This document shows positions 23,193-36,200 of a stretch of 64,000 bases of DNA, in pieces (the stretch's first letter is position 1; every line of letters starts with the position of its first letter). The DNA comes from Morinoia aosen (taxonomy: Eukaryota; Arthropoda; Malacostraca; Amphipoda; Talitridae): positions 24,191,038 through 24,255,037 of the forward strand of contig CM059577.1 of assembly GCA_030386875.1 (NCBI GenBank), in the 5' to 3' direction. Both the position numbers and the translations under genes were made by a program. The notes beneath the pieces are model-generated. The model was given only the letters and a program-made list of their open reading frames with translations. It did no database searches and was not told the DNA's origin.

Positions 23193-26038
23193 TGTTTGAC
23201 TGATCATATGACACAGGCTCCTATTTCCTAAGAATTCAAGTGATATTCCTACTTGAATCTGATGGATTTATATACTGAAAATTGTGGAGTTGAAGCTTGC
23301 TCATCTCACACTTTCAGCTAGCTTCGAACAGACAGATACCCCTTTTATTTTAATATAGATTCCATTCATTTGTTGATCAGTTGAAGTGCACACTTAGTTT
23401 GCTGAATATCTTAATAAATATCTTATGTGATATTTCATATAAGTTGCTGGGTGGTGATTTCTTCTGTGGTATTGAAGTTTTTTCTCCACTCAAAAAGTTT
23501 ATTTTCTGTATATGGGATGCATAATAAAAATCTGTGATCCTAGTTTTTATTTGCATAAGTTATGCAATATTCTGTAGCTAACAAAACTGTAATGCATGTA
23601 TGGAGATATATATAAACATTTTCTTTTAGTTTGGATTGATTTTTTGTATGGAATCTGAAATAGATGTAGAATGATGGAATCAAATGCAGTATCATTAGAA
23701 TCAATATGAACTTACTGGCATTGTGTAGGTAGTGTGATTTATTATTTCTACTGTACCACACTGAAATTGGACTTGATAGACTTCTGTACAGGTAATATAG
23801 AGAAGTGGTAATGAGGTAATATTCTAAATAATGTTAAAATGCAGACTGCTCTAGAATTGTTGCACAATGTTCGTGTTTTAGTAAAGTTTTTCTAGTTATC
23901 AAGCACAGCATCAGCAATGCCATCTGTCATCATGACATTACAGTAGCTAACTTGAGTCTTGAAAACTTAGTTGTTTACTCTCTATTGACAGCATGCATTA
24001 AGATTTATAATTACTCCTACGGTAATTTTTGTTCCTATGATCTAAACTTTATTTCTTTTTAATACTAGTTTCTTACTATATCTGAGCTTGTTAGTTTTAC
24101 TTTACAGAAATATAGTTAGGCAGAAGCTTTTATCTTTTTCAACATCCTTTTATGGTAAATTTTATTTTTAACTTCATAACTATAATCCTTTTGTGAAAAA
24201 CATTTCTTGGAAATATTGTGTGGTAAACCCAAATGATGACTTTATTGATTTATACTGTATGCATTTTTTCAACAAAAAGATCTCAGTATAGCATAAAGTT
24301 ACTGTTAAAAGTAAAAATCTAAGAAATTTTTTATGCCTATTGCACAAAATTTTTTTACCTCTGAGCTTACTTATTGTGATATTGGTATTTTTCACTTAAT
24401 ATATAAATGGAGAGTAGGCATGTAAGGCTGTTCAATATTTTAGTTTTTGCAGTGAAGAGCTCCTGGAAATGCTGAAAAAGGAGTGAAACTTTTATTTTTT
24501 CTCTATGAGAAACTTGATAAAACTGGACAGTGAAGAAGATAGATTATGCAAATCTATCCCATTAGTGATAAAGAGATATGGTTGTGAGCAAGGTATTTTC
24601 TAAAAGTTGACTGCATTGTTATGCAGTAGGGTTGGAACTTGCAGAAAAAAATCAATGTCTGTACTAATTGAACATGTAAAATCCATGTAGCAGATGTGAA
24701 AGAAGTAGATTTAAAGGACTTTTAAGGTGATGGTATCTTTGTGGAGAAATTCCTTTTAGCTTTTGTTTCTCAAAGTAAAACAATCATGAGTGAGAAAAAG
24801 TCTTCTGCAATATTATTGTAGTTGCACACACACACACTGTGTCTATATAAAATAATACAATGGTTGGGTGGGTTAACAACAACAGGCACTTTTTTAATGA
24901 GTTAAATTGCTGGCAACTTAAATTTTTTGCTGTATCCAAATGAAATTAATATACATCCCTTGCTTCCACAAGCATTGGTCTGTTATGGCGTGTTCTAATG
25001 TGTATTCACGTGGATTTCTTTGTGTACATCTTGATAAAATTGAAATAAATATTCAGCTGTGAAGTAGAAATTATACTTTCTAAACAGCTTATCCCGAGTG
25101 GACTACCGTTAATAGAATATTAGGATGAGTTATATTTATTTAATGAATAAATAGAACTATTAATAATATTTAATAGTTGTAACTATTGATCAAACACAAA
25201 TATTCTATTAATTAATTTTAATAATTTATTTGAGAATTAGGTTAAGTTACAAGTAAGATCCAATTTTCCAAATGTGGATATTGTCCTTCTAGTTTTGAAA
25301 AAGTTTTGGATAAGGTAGTGTTTTTGTCCATTGAAATTTATAATTATTTAAAATAGGTTTTCATTCATTTGCATGTTTTCATCTCGGTTTGATTCTAGTT
25401 CCTTGCTTTGAGTCAACAATCCTAACCTTGCATTCATTTGTTTGGGGCTCTCATTTCTGTTGTGAGGCACTAGGGTTGCCAAAGGGATTCAAGTTGAGTG
25501 TAGAGTTTTATATTCAGCTGGAAGGAAACGGATTTTTGCGACAACACTTGGCGTTGAGCTTAAGTTTCATGAAATGAGTAAGTTTATTATTTAAGTGGGG
25601 TAAGTTGTTCAATAGCTAATAAAGGTTGGGTAGTGTCAAATTTTAACTCCAAATAAAGTTCATTCTTAAGCTTAAGTTGCACATAACCCCTTAAGTTTAG
25701 CTTGTAAGATGGATAACTCTTCACTGCCTACTGGATTATCTCATATGAGGTGTTGATCTTGTGTAAGATGGCTATACTTTAATTCTAAAAGTATTGGTAG
25801 CTTAATTCTTCTTCAATTTACCCCTTTTTCTGAAGGTGTTTTTAGTCCTGCTTCTGAAGGTTTGATGGGTAATAAGCACACATTAATAATTTGGATTGTA
25901 TTGTTCTTGAGAGTTAAATTTTGGCATTGATTGATTAAGTTAAGCTCTTGAATTGTAACTCCTGAGAAAGCTTCTTCAACAGCATTTCTTATGTATGTCT
26001 AGTTTTTTCAAAGCATTTCATTTGTTTGACACCCTGGT

Positions 26039-26115
26039 TGCTGTGGATGATGATCACAAGTGTGTGCGTTGTGTAGACAGACGTGTGTGTGAATTGAGTT
26101 GGTGTGTGTGTGTGA
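26039..26115 (+). repeat. interrupted GT-rich microsatellite
   Basis: Runs of GT/TG (GTGTGTGCGTTGTGT, then GTGTGTGTGTGTG) lie within the first intron of the RGG/RRM gene. Confidence 0.6.
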
Positions 26116-27224
26116 TCCGAAACAACCCTTCAATGGCAACACTTCTTCTTGTGATCTTTGTTTAATCATCTTATCTTCGTTTGAAGTTCATGCACTTCAA
26201 TCTACAGTTTCCATGAAACTGCAACATCTTTTTTAATATAGAAATGGTTTTGTGTTTTTTGAAGGCTCACTATAGAAAAAATGATACATCTACCTAGCTG
26301 ATGAAATGAATGACCATGTGCCACTTGTGTATCATGGTTCATTTTCTTGTTTACTACTTAAGATTTTATTAGGATGATAAGAAATGATTGCTTATGTGAA
26401 TTTTGCTTCATTTGAAGCATATTTTATAGCTGTCCATTGCTAATATAAGAGATTGATTTGGTGTTATGTACGTATAATCTATGCTTTTCCTGCTGCAATC
26501 TGATGAACTGCCATCCATTTTAAGCCTATTTTAGGTTACATCAGTAACACTGGCTACTCTAATTGATGAAAATGTGCATTAAACCAATGAATTACTGAAT
26601 TTCAGAGATTTTCTTTATCGAGGGAGACAGACATAAAGAAGTGGCAGGTGCCGTAACTTCATACGAGGCAGAGTGTCATAGAAAAATCATTGGCCAAGCT
26701 GCCTCTACAAATAATCCTGCTTAAGCGGACTAGTTAGAGAGCTGATACTAAGCACAGGTCGGCTATCATGTAAGTAATATAACAGCAGTCACCTCACTGC
26801 AACATTCCTGTAAGCCAAGTAAATTACTATTATCTTTATCTGGCATGAGTTGACGTCTATCCTCCAAGAACGGGATGCCTGTGTGTATGGGCTGTTGCTG
26901 TGTTGTGTGCTTGGATGATATCGTTATTTTTACAAACTTATAGTATAATTTTGCAGTAACTTGAGTCTTTCTATAATAGTAACCAAACTTAGCTGTTATC
27001 AAGTTGTAATTCAAAAGTACATTTTGATATTGAGTTTAAATCAGTTAAAGCTTGGAAATGGTTTTTGTGTGTGAATTGTTTTTGTGGTGGTGATAGCTGC
27101 TGTGATTCTGCCTGTTAGAGATGGTAAGCTTTGCATTCCCTGCACTAGTTTTTGCTTTGTTGATTCAAAGGACATCAATTCTTTCAATAATACTTGTGTC
27201 TGCTGCAGGTACTACAACAACACC

Positions 27225-27263
27225 ATGTATGACCCCAGCTACAAGCAGCGGGGAGGCTATAGA
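27225..27263 (+). CDS. RGG/RRM gene, coding exon 1
   Basis: Acceptor CTGCTGCAG ends at 27208, ATG is at 27225 and donor GTAAGT is at 27264. It encodes MYDPSYKQRGGYR and ends in phase 0. The 16 bases between the acceptor and the ATG are also open in frame. Confidence 0.75.
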
Positions 27264-30200
27264 GTAAGTGCCCCACCTGGGGTATGTATCTTGTTTTTCC
27301 TTGTTCATTTAACATGTTGACAACATAGTGAGGCATTTTTGTACCACTAGGTAAATAGCTCAATTGCACTCTGCATAAATAAATAGCATTTCAGTTATTT
27401 CACTATCTTCAATTTCAACTTTAGCATATGATGTGAAGTATTATTTTGCAATTATATTTTTTTTCAATTTTTAGAAAAGATAAAAATGGATTTGAGCAGT
27501 ACAGTCAGTTTTTCAATTTTGCTACTGACAACCTAACTATGTTGACAATTAATGATTTTTGTTCTTTGTAATAAGCATATTTTTGTAGTTGGTGCTTTGA
27601 ATTTGGTCAAAATTCTTTTGCAGTTAATTGTTTTAGATAGAGCAGCTGTGGTTTACTGCAAAACTTAGAGGTGTATGTCTAACCTTATTTGTGTGCTAAT
27701 ATGATTGTGATTGCAATGCAGGTATGTTGAAAGTCATGCATTGAAATTTTAATGACCTTGACTTCCAGTGGTAATATACAAGGTCCCAAGCTAAAGGTTA
27801 GGCAGGCCATTATTTTGTTGAAATATTTTTATTTATTTTGTGGCCATCTTTTTTGGTTCACTGCTGTCCGACTACTTTCTCCTTTACCTTGTATATAATG
27901 TTTCATGAATTTCTTTCTGAACTTGCTGTTTTTATACTCTTGGTATATAGGTAGATTCCCCCATTCTCCTAAGTTCATACTAAATGGTGTCAGTCCTTCT
28001 TCCTTTTTTTGGAATGAGTTTGTTGTGGTTTAGGGAGAGTTATACTAATATCTAATCTTATCTTTAATGACCTTGAATGATGTAAAAAGCATCAAACAGA
28101 AGAGTAGCATATTTATAATAAAGTTTGTGACTCAGGGCGCTCCCCGTGGTGGTGGCCGTGGCGGCCGAGGTAGCTGGGGCTCCCAGGGCAGCTACTACGG
28201 AGGTGGTGGAGGCAGCGGTGGACAGATTGACGGCTTCAGAGGAGGCCGAGGAGGGGGCTTCCGTGGTGGCCGTGGGGGCATGGGAGGGTCCATGGGTGGT
28301 GGCTACCGTAATGATGGAGGTGGATACCGTGGTGGATCTGGCGGTGGATACCGTGGAGGCTTCAGAGGCAACATGCAGCAGAGCAGCTACGGTGGACGTG
28401 GTGGTGGCGGCGCTGGCGGGTCAGTGTGTTGCTTAGCTTCATTTTAGGTCCTGTTTGTGAAATATGAAAATGATGGGTAACCATACTTAAAAATTATTTT
28501 TCTCATAAATTACAATAGTTTCTCCATGTAATCAATCATATAATGCAACAGAATATAAAGTTTTCAAAGGAGCAGTTACAATGAAAGCATTATGAGTGAT
28601 TTCTAGATTCCCATCAAAAAAGATAGTGAGCATTCAAGTTGGTTAAAATTTCAGTTCCTGGGAAGAAATTTCTTGAAAGTGATCCACTTGCAAATATCTT
28701 CTGTGTCTGAAGTTTCTAATAACTTGTGACATAACTCCCTCATTAGAAAATCGTAAATTTACTGAGCATTGAAGAATATGTTTGTTGTAACCAATGAATT
28801 GCCATGGAATTGCATTTTTTGGCGCAGTTAGATTTAAAGAGAAATTATTGGAAAATGAAAGTTATACGTTCAACGAAAACGGTTATCAAGTGCTGGAAAT
28901 GGTATTTACAAATGTCAGAAGTTTTTTCACTTGAAAATTCTATCTTACTGGTATTTAAATAGCTGGACACTAAATTTGGTTACCTCTATCACAATTATAA
29001 TTTTATTCATCGAATTTAATTTCAAGTTATTGCTGTTGGTGTACAGGTACTACGGTGGAGGGGGCTACCAGCGAGGGGGCATGAGGGGCTCAATGGGGGG
29101 CTACAGAGGCGGCCAGTCCTACAGAGGGGGCATGGATCACAGCCGAGGTGGCATGATGAACAAGGTAATGTCATTTAAACTTCCTGGTGTCCTTACAGCA
29201 AAATTATCACCTAAGAACCTTTTTATAACCGTATTTGAATCCAGTTGTTTCTAATGAACTCAATCATTCAAATTCTTGATGTGTTCTTCTGGCAAAATGA
29301 TCGCTTACGAAAATTTTTATGATCTTGTTCAAACTCGGTTGTTGTTGTTGTTTTGTGAATGAAGTAATGTGTAAGTTATTGCTCCAGATGCTTTAGGAAG
29401 GTAGCCTTTCAATGAAAATTAAGTGTAAGAATGCTGTTAATGACTACAATTGAATTACACAATTGATAACTTGATATGAGGTTGAGTGTATTTGATATAC
29501 GTGGCATACAAATATACCCCTGCTTTGTTGACAATTTGTCTTGCTCATCTACTTGGACTAGTTGAGACTGACTTGAGGCAGGGCATATCACTGTAGAGGT
29601 CAGGGCTGCCTGCTTTGGAGTGTTGGCTGTGCAGTAGTATACCTCTCGTACACGTGAACCTCTCACTTATATCTTGCACTGCACATGAAAGTGTTCAGTT
29701 GCCAGAGACATTCCTTGGAATTTCCTTGTGTATCTAAAAATATTTACAATTGTTGCTATCATGTAGAAGCATTTGTTTTTAGGGCCTTATTCGAGGGTTC
29801 TTAGTTGAACAGTGATATTCTGATGAGGAGAGATGGATGGCTTGTGAATAATTTTATATGTGAAAATATTGTAGAATTCAGTGGTATCTATCTGTATTTA
29901 GTTGTCTCCTCAATCAATAGAATGTTTTTACTTGGTTGATTTTTACCGTCGCGTTTTTCTAAGTCTAATACTGTGTTTTTTCTTTACGCATTTCAATTAT
30001 TTTAATGTCTTTATTATATCGTTCTATTTGGTTTGGTGTCTGCTGCTAGGTAGATTTTTATAATGACTCGGTATTCATTAAATATTAGTTTTTGTATCAG
30101 TCATAGTCTTTCTGAAAATACATTTATGTTATGCACTCTCAGTGCTTGTAAAAGAAAATGAATGCTGTTGATTAAAATGCCGTTTCTGTCTAAGGCCTAA

Positions 30201-33200
30201 ACCAAATGATACTTATGACTGTACTCTGAAATGTAATTTCATGCTAAACAATGCGAATTACCACTCTTATTGCATCTTTCACTTAGCTGTTGTGACGTAT
30301 GACGTACTCAAGTTCTGGCGCTCTTTAATGTCAGCCTTGTGAAATGCTCATGTTAGGATGGATAATTCTTTTGAGTAATTTGATCCATGATCAGTTCATG
30401 GCAAATCTCCTCTCCAGTCAAGTATTGGAATGGTAAAAGCTACTCTATAGTCAGTAACTGTTCTTCCATTTCTGTTAGAAGTGATTCAATCAATCATCTG
30501 CTTAAGCAAGCCTGAATTGATTGTTCTCAGTATCCCGTTCGTCTTTAGCAGTGTTGTTGACGAAATTTACAGTGCTTGGAATAAAATAGTGCAGTACCCA
30601 AGTCTTCACATCGCATTCATGCATGAAAGACGCCCTGGTTCAGATCAGTTATTCGGAAGATTTGTTCCATTATTTGTTTATTTATATCACCGTAATGAAA
30701 TAATACTTCATATCAAAAGGTGGTATTTGGGGCTTGCACCTACTCAATTATATAAAGGGAAACCAGCAGTTTTGAGTGGGAAGTACGATGTATATCTAGT
30801 CCCCAAGACCTTAATGAATAAATTGTTTGAGATGCCTATGTCAGGTTGCTATATTTATAATTTTTATGTGAATATTTCAAAATATTCTTCTCGATGTTTC
30901 AGCGCTCCCAGGGGGACAATGTGAGGGCCCGAGCTGAGAGTTAGGTAGCCCTTCTTTTTTGTTGAAATAAAATGTTTTTGTTATGTTAAGGACCACCTTT
31001 TTTCGGTTCACTGCTGTCCTGTTCTTCAGCTCCTAATACTTCTTCAACTTTGATCTTGTTTCATAATCTTCTTTCACAACTTACTGTTCCTATGCCTTTC
31101 TGCATAGATTCCGCATTTCCCTAACTCCATACTAAATGGTGCCTTCCTCCTTCCTCTCTTTGGATCGCATTTGTTGCTGGGTAGGGAGGCTAAAACTAAC
31201 GACTAATCTAATCTCGATGTTTCAGTTTCATCCGCAGAATCGTCTTGGCTCCGGCCCACAATACAGGAAATCGGATATCACACTATTCGAAGAGGTCAGT
31301 ACCGTCTCGTGTGTGGGGGGGTGATGTTTGTGTATAATGTGTGTTCTTCCTTATGATGCTCAGGGGCTTTCTCAATTTTTCAAAACTTGAGAAAGCGAGG
31401 TGACCGTATGTGACGTAGATGAGACTAGTGATCTGGTGTGAATATTAGCATCAGGTGGGGTTTTCATTATTGAAATGGTGGAATAGTAGGGTGTGTTCTT
31501 ATTTGAAGTCTATACGTGCATTTGAAATATTTGGATCTTGCTTTGTTTGTTTCATTTAGTATAGAAATTTGGGCGCGATCGCAATGTTCACGGTTATGGT
31601 ATGTATGCGTGCCTAAAAATATTGTGATTTTTGCCATCTGAACTCATGAAAATGACTTGTTCCGATTGTGGAGTTAGCCTTAATACTGGATTATGAAGTT
31701 AGCCTTATTTTCATTCTGTGCTGATTTTGCTTTGCTTTTCAGGGCTTAGATTTAGACCAGAGAAAAAGGATGGTGAAGCTTACTCTGGACAACAAAATCA
31801 CCAGAAAAGATTTTGACGAACTTTTACAAACGGAGGGAGTCATCGATCTTCACATGAACGGGTGAGTTAATTGAAATTTAGTTGAGCTGATTCGTTTGTC
31901 TCTGGCTATCTCCCTTGCACTTCAATTAATCATAGCCACATGCAAATCTATTTTGAATAGGACGTTCGTGTGAAGACTCAAGGCATGTGTAATTAAACTT
32001 CGTTAGCTTACCGGACTTCTTTCATTCCCGGGAGTACGAAATTTAACACATATCATTATGACATTGTCAATTATCACGTGATGAATGATAAATTGCTCTC
32101 TTTTACGGGGATTTTTATTGACTGAGTACATGAATCATTCACCCTAATTTTGTTCATAAATTGGTGGTGAATAACATTGAGATAGGTATGAATGTTTTTT
32201 CCCCTCTTGACCACACGAATGTATAATTTTGTAATCCCTTCTGTATTTTGTTGGTGTGATTACATTAAAGTGATATATTTTTTCGAGAGTGCCCTGTGCA
32301 GTTGATTTTTTTGTATGTGTTTGACTATATTGGCAAGTGTTGCAGCAATATGGGAAAATTGGCATCCTAGGATATTATTAAAGATTTGTTATTTAGATGG
32401 TGTGAGTAATTTTTATTTGCGTGTCCTTGGTCTGTTAAAATACATTTTCGTATTTTTTCCCTTCATTTTGCCTTCACTGTCTGCCAGTAGTCCTTCATGG
32501 GATCACACAGTACAAGTTGGTTCTGTATGGACTAAGTGCTTCGTTTAAAAAAAAAATGTTTTTATTGTGCAGTCACTTGTTGGCCGAGTACAAAGACGAG
32601 GACGAGGACAGAATGCTTCAGGCGTTCCAAGAGGCAGAGCAGCTGACACAGAACGGCATCCCGTGCTATGCTGACCTGACGGGCAAGCGCAGCAAGAATC
32701 ACGGCAAGGAGGGCGTGCGTGACCTCAGGAGAGTCGATGTCAGGAACTTGCCTGAAAAGACCACCATCGATATGGTCAAGGAGGCCTTCCCCAGCGCTCT
32801 TGTTGTCTGGAAAAACCAAAAATTGTGAGTAAGCTCTTTCCAAATGCACAGAATTTACATAGTGTCTTCAGTTGATTCTCATGTGAGCATTCATGTAGAA
32901 AACCTTGGCTGTCAAAGTGGTAAATGTAGCTTGTGTATGCTTTTTATTTCAACTACAAGCGCAGATGTGTTTCTTGAAGCATGGGGACCTCTCAGGGGGA
33001 TACAACTATTGTATCTATGGGAATTAGCGCTCCCAGGGGAACCATGTGAGGGCCCGAGCTAAAGGTTAGGTAGGCTTCCTTTTTGTTGTAATAAAATAGG
33101 TTTTTGTTTTGTTACGGTCCATCTTTTTTCGGTTCACTGCTGTCCTGTTTTTCAGCACCTACTACTTTCTTCTTCAACTTTTTTCTTGTTACATGAACTT

Positions 33201-36200
33201 CTTTCCTAGCTTACTGTTTCTGTGCACCTTGTGCATAGATTCCGCGTTCCCTCAACTCCATACTAAATGGTGCCTTCCTCTTTCCTCTCTTGGAACATCT
33301 TTGTCGTGGTTAAGTCAGGCTAAAACTTTCTTGTATAATAATAATAATGAATCATAGGGGAGAATTTGGAGCTCCTCTGAGAGATACTTTTTTTTTGGTC
33401 AGTGGATACTGGCTGCAATTGGTGCTCTCATTTGGTTAGAACAATTATTGTATGTGAGAATTTGTGTTTTCAAATGGTAGATATCGGGTCTTCAGCTGAA
33501 GTTAAGCCAGGCTATTCTTTTGTTGATGTATCAAAAACTTTTGTTTTCTTGCCGATTCTTTTCGGCTCACTGCTGTTTGATTCCCTGTTTTTCATGCGAA
33601 ATTGTGCTGTTTTCTCTTGGGAGCACATTATTATTATGTTGCGATTAGGGAGGCTTTAGTAACCCTATTCCATTTATTTCTGAAATAGGTACTTGAATTT
33701 GTGATGCTCCCCCCAGGAGATATTACTTGTATCTATGGGAATTAGCGCTCCCAGGGTGAAAATGCAAGGCCCCGAGTTAAAGGTTAGGTAAGCTTTTTTT
33801 TTTGGTGTTGTTGTTGAATTGGAATAGGTTTGTGTTTTGTTACGGACCATCTTTCTTTCGGTTCACCACTGTCCTGTTTTTTTTTTTCAAGGTTTTACTA
33901 TTTTCTTCATCTTTTTTTATTAACTCCTTTCTCGATTAACGGTTTCTATGCACCATGTGCATAGATTCCACGTTTCCTAAACTCAGTACTAAATCGTACT
34001 TTTTTTTCTCTCTCTCTTTTAAACGTCTTTGTTGCGGGTAGGAAGGCATAGACTGACATCTAATCTAATTTTTAATGCTGCAGCAGGTGTATGATTTTCT
34101 AGTTATGGGTCATCCTTCTACATTTTTTGCTATGTATGGATGTGTTTTGATAATCATCAAGCACTTGCCAAATCTATCTTCACTTTTCTCCGTTTACAGT
34201 AACATCATCGAGCTATTATTCGCGAATGAAGAGGAAGCTTGCGAAGCTATTTTAAGCGGGCAGCAGAAAGAGATCAACGGAGTGCTGCCGTACGTCATGT
34301 TCCATAGAGAGAATCAGGCGGACCTATCAAAGCGACCACGTGAAGACGACACCACACAGCAGCCTGCTGCTAAGAAGGTTAAGGTGGGAACGGTACTTGT
34401 GTCTTGCAGTGTGTCTGTGTGGTTTGTTTGTTCCATCTTCATCCCTTATGGTGTTGTTGGGTGACGTTTTGATCTAACCCAGAATAATCTTGGCTAACAA
34501 TGAGGAACATGCTTGAATCAAACTTTCTTTGTTCGTTGATATCGAATTACCTGATTTCAGCTTGTGATGAGTTGAGCGTAATTCGGAAGAGCACGAAAGA
34601 TGAGACTATTTGGTGGAAGAGAAGACGTGACTCCGTTACTATTGTCTGCTTGTGGTAGTGTGCAGTGACTGCAGCTGGTTGAGCTATGATAGGGATGTGA
34701 GCATCTCGTTCGAAAACTTGGCTTATCCTTAGTTGGTCGTCTCGAATGAAGCTGAGAATTGTTTTTTTGTGTGTAAATAAATAAGGGTTTAATAATTTCT
34801 TAGAACTTTTGAAATAAATTTTTGAACTTCTTGCGGGAAGGAACTTAAGTGTGCGAATTTGTTAGCTACAGAATGCGTTTTAGTTGTTACGTCGGTTTAG
34901 CCTTGTAATGTCCAGAGCTGCAATAGATGGAGAAACAGAAATTTTTGTGAGTGTAGGTTTGAGAGCACTAGATTATCATTTCCTTTTTGGTAATGGAGCA
35001 ATAATGCCTTGAAGATGACTTTCACAAAATTATCTTTAATATAAACTCAGTGAGTGTTATTTGATTTTTGCATTTAATCAATATGGTACCTTAGGAAAAA
35101 AGATCCAACAGTTTTTGCTAACCTTTTAGTCGCTGTTGAAATATCTCGATAGTGTCCGAGTATACCGATTTTATTCTCCCATGGGTCAGTTATCTATCTC
35201 TTCTCTCTTGTGACCTATGGACCTTCTGCAGTTCACTAGTTATTTGGTGACGTTTCTAAGTGCGCGCATTCTTATGCGAGAAGTGATGGCACTTTGGACA
35301 CATTGCGTGGATATATTAGCAAGAAGAATTGTTTTTTTGGTGGTAACCCCAAAGCGTGGCTAAATTAAATCAATAATTTTAATTTTGGCGAATAACTAAA
35401 TATGCATATACTGTTTCAGCCTTATTGTGTTTTAAGGATTTGGGAATCACTTATCCATAAAACGGCCGAATCCTTAGGTTGGAAGAAATGTATTGAGGCT
35501 TTGGTGCACAAAGTTCAATGATTTTGAATGTAACCTATAGGAATAGTTTTATAGAAGCAGTGTGGAATTTCGACTTCATCAGTTTCACCTTACTCTCAGC
35601 GCCATTGTTAAAAAGTAGCACCGGAGAGAGTACTTGCAGTAATGTAATTCTGGGATGGAAGGTTATCAAGTCAAGTGCGGAGCAGGGAAGTTAGCGCAAC
35701 ACGGACCTCAGGTCGAGACGCTTATGAACGCTCTTTAAATTGCCACCTGCCGACTGAGCTGGAACTCTATTCGACGAGCTGTACCCGAGTGGTACATTCC
35801 CAGTTTGTTGCCGGGATCTTGTGCCAACACTTTAGTGGGAGTTTAGGGAAATTATTAAACAGGTAACAAGAGAGCTTGTAACGCAAATTTACGAGTTTTG
35901 AGGTGTGATCTCCTGTCATTGTACTTTACATCAATTGAAAACTAATTACAGTGAAGGATATTTTTATATGGGTTTAAAGACGCAATATTTGTGCGTTATA
36001 CCGTAGATGATCGCACTTGAACTCTGGCTTCGGCCCTGCTGATACGTTACCTTGAGCTGACATTAGCGCAAAGATGAAGCGTGTTCATTTTCCACAGAAG
36101 GACGTGGAGGCTGAGGAGGAAAACGAGAACGGAGACGAAGCAACACACAATGAAGAGGAAGAAAATGGCGGGGAGGAAGAAGACTGCGGTGAAGAGGAAG

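Larger units (their letters stand above)
17860..27208 (+). other. first intron of the RGG/RRM gene (inferred)
   Basis: From the donor at 17860 to the acceptor CTGCTGCAG ending 27208. It carries three foldback structures (18890-19905, 21891-22644, 22803-23192). From 23193 to 27208 it is mostly AT-rich unique-looking sequence with a GT-rich tract near 26039-26115. A stretch near 23298-23365 is an inverted relative of about 22965-23045. No additional coding exon was recognised, although one cannot be excluded. Confidence 0.5.

Noticed and set aside
26600-26760. Possible extra exon or tRNA-derived repeat in the first intron (moderately GC-rich patch)
   Set aside because: No coherent frame, splice pair or tRNA-like fold could be supported by eye.
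27064-27122. Possible small upstream exon ending GATG before GTAAGC
   Set aside because: In the phase needed to join the next exon it contains a stop, so it cannot be coding. As a 5' UTR exon it is unsupported.
30481-30924. 147-codon open frame in the intron before coding exon 4
   Set aside because: It runs through intronic sequence into the retroposon and has no domain. The splice-phase model of the host gene explains the region without it.
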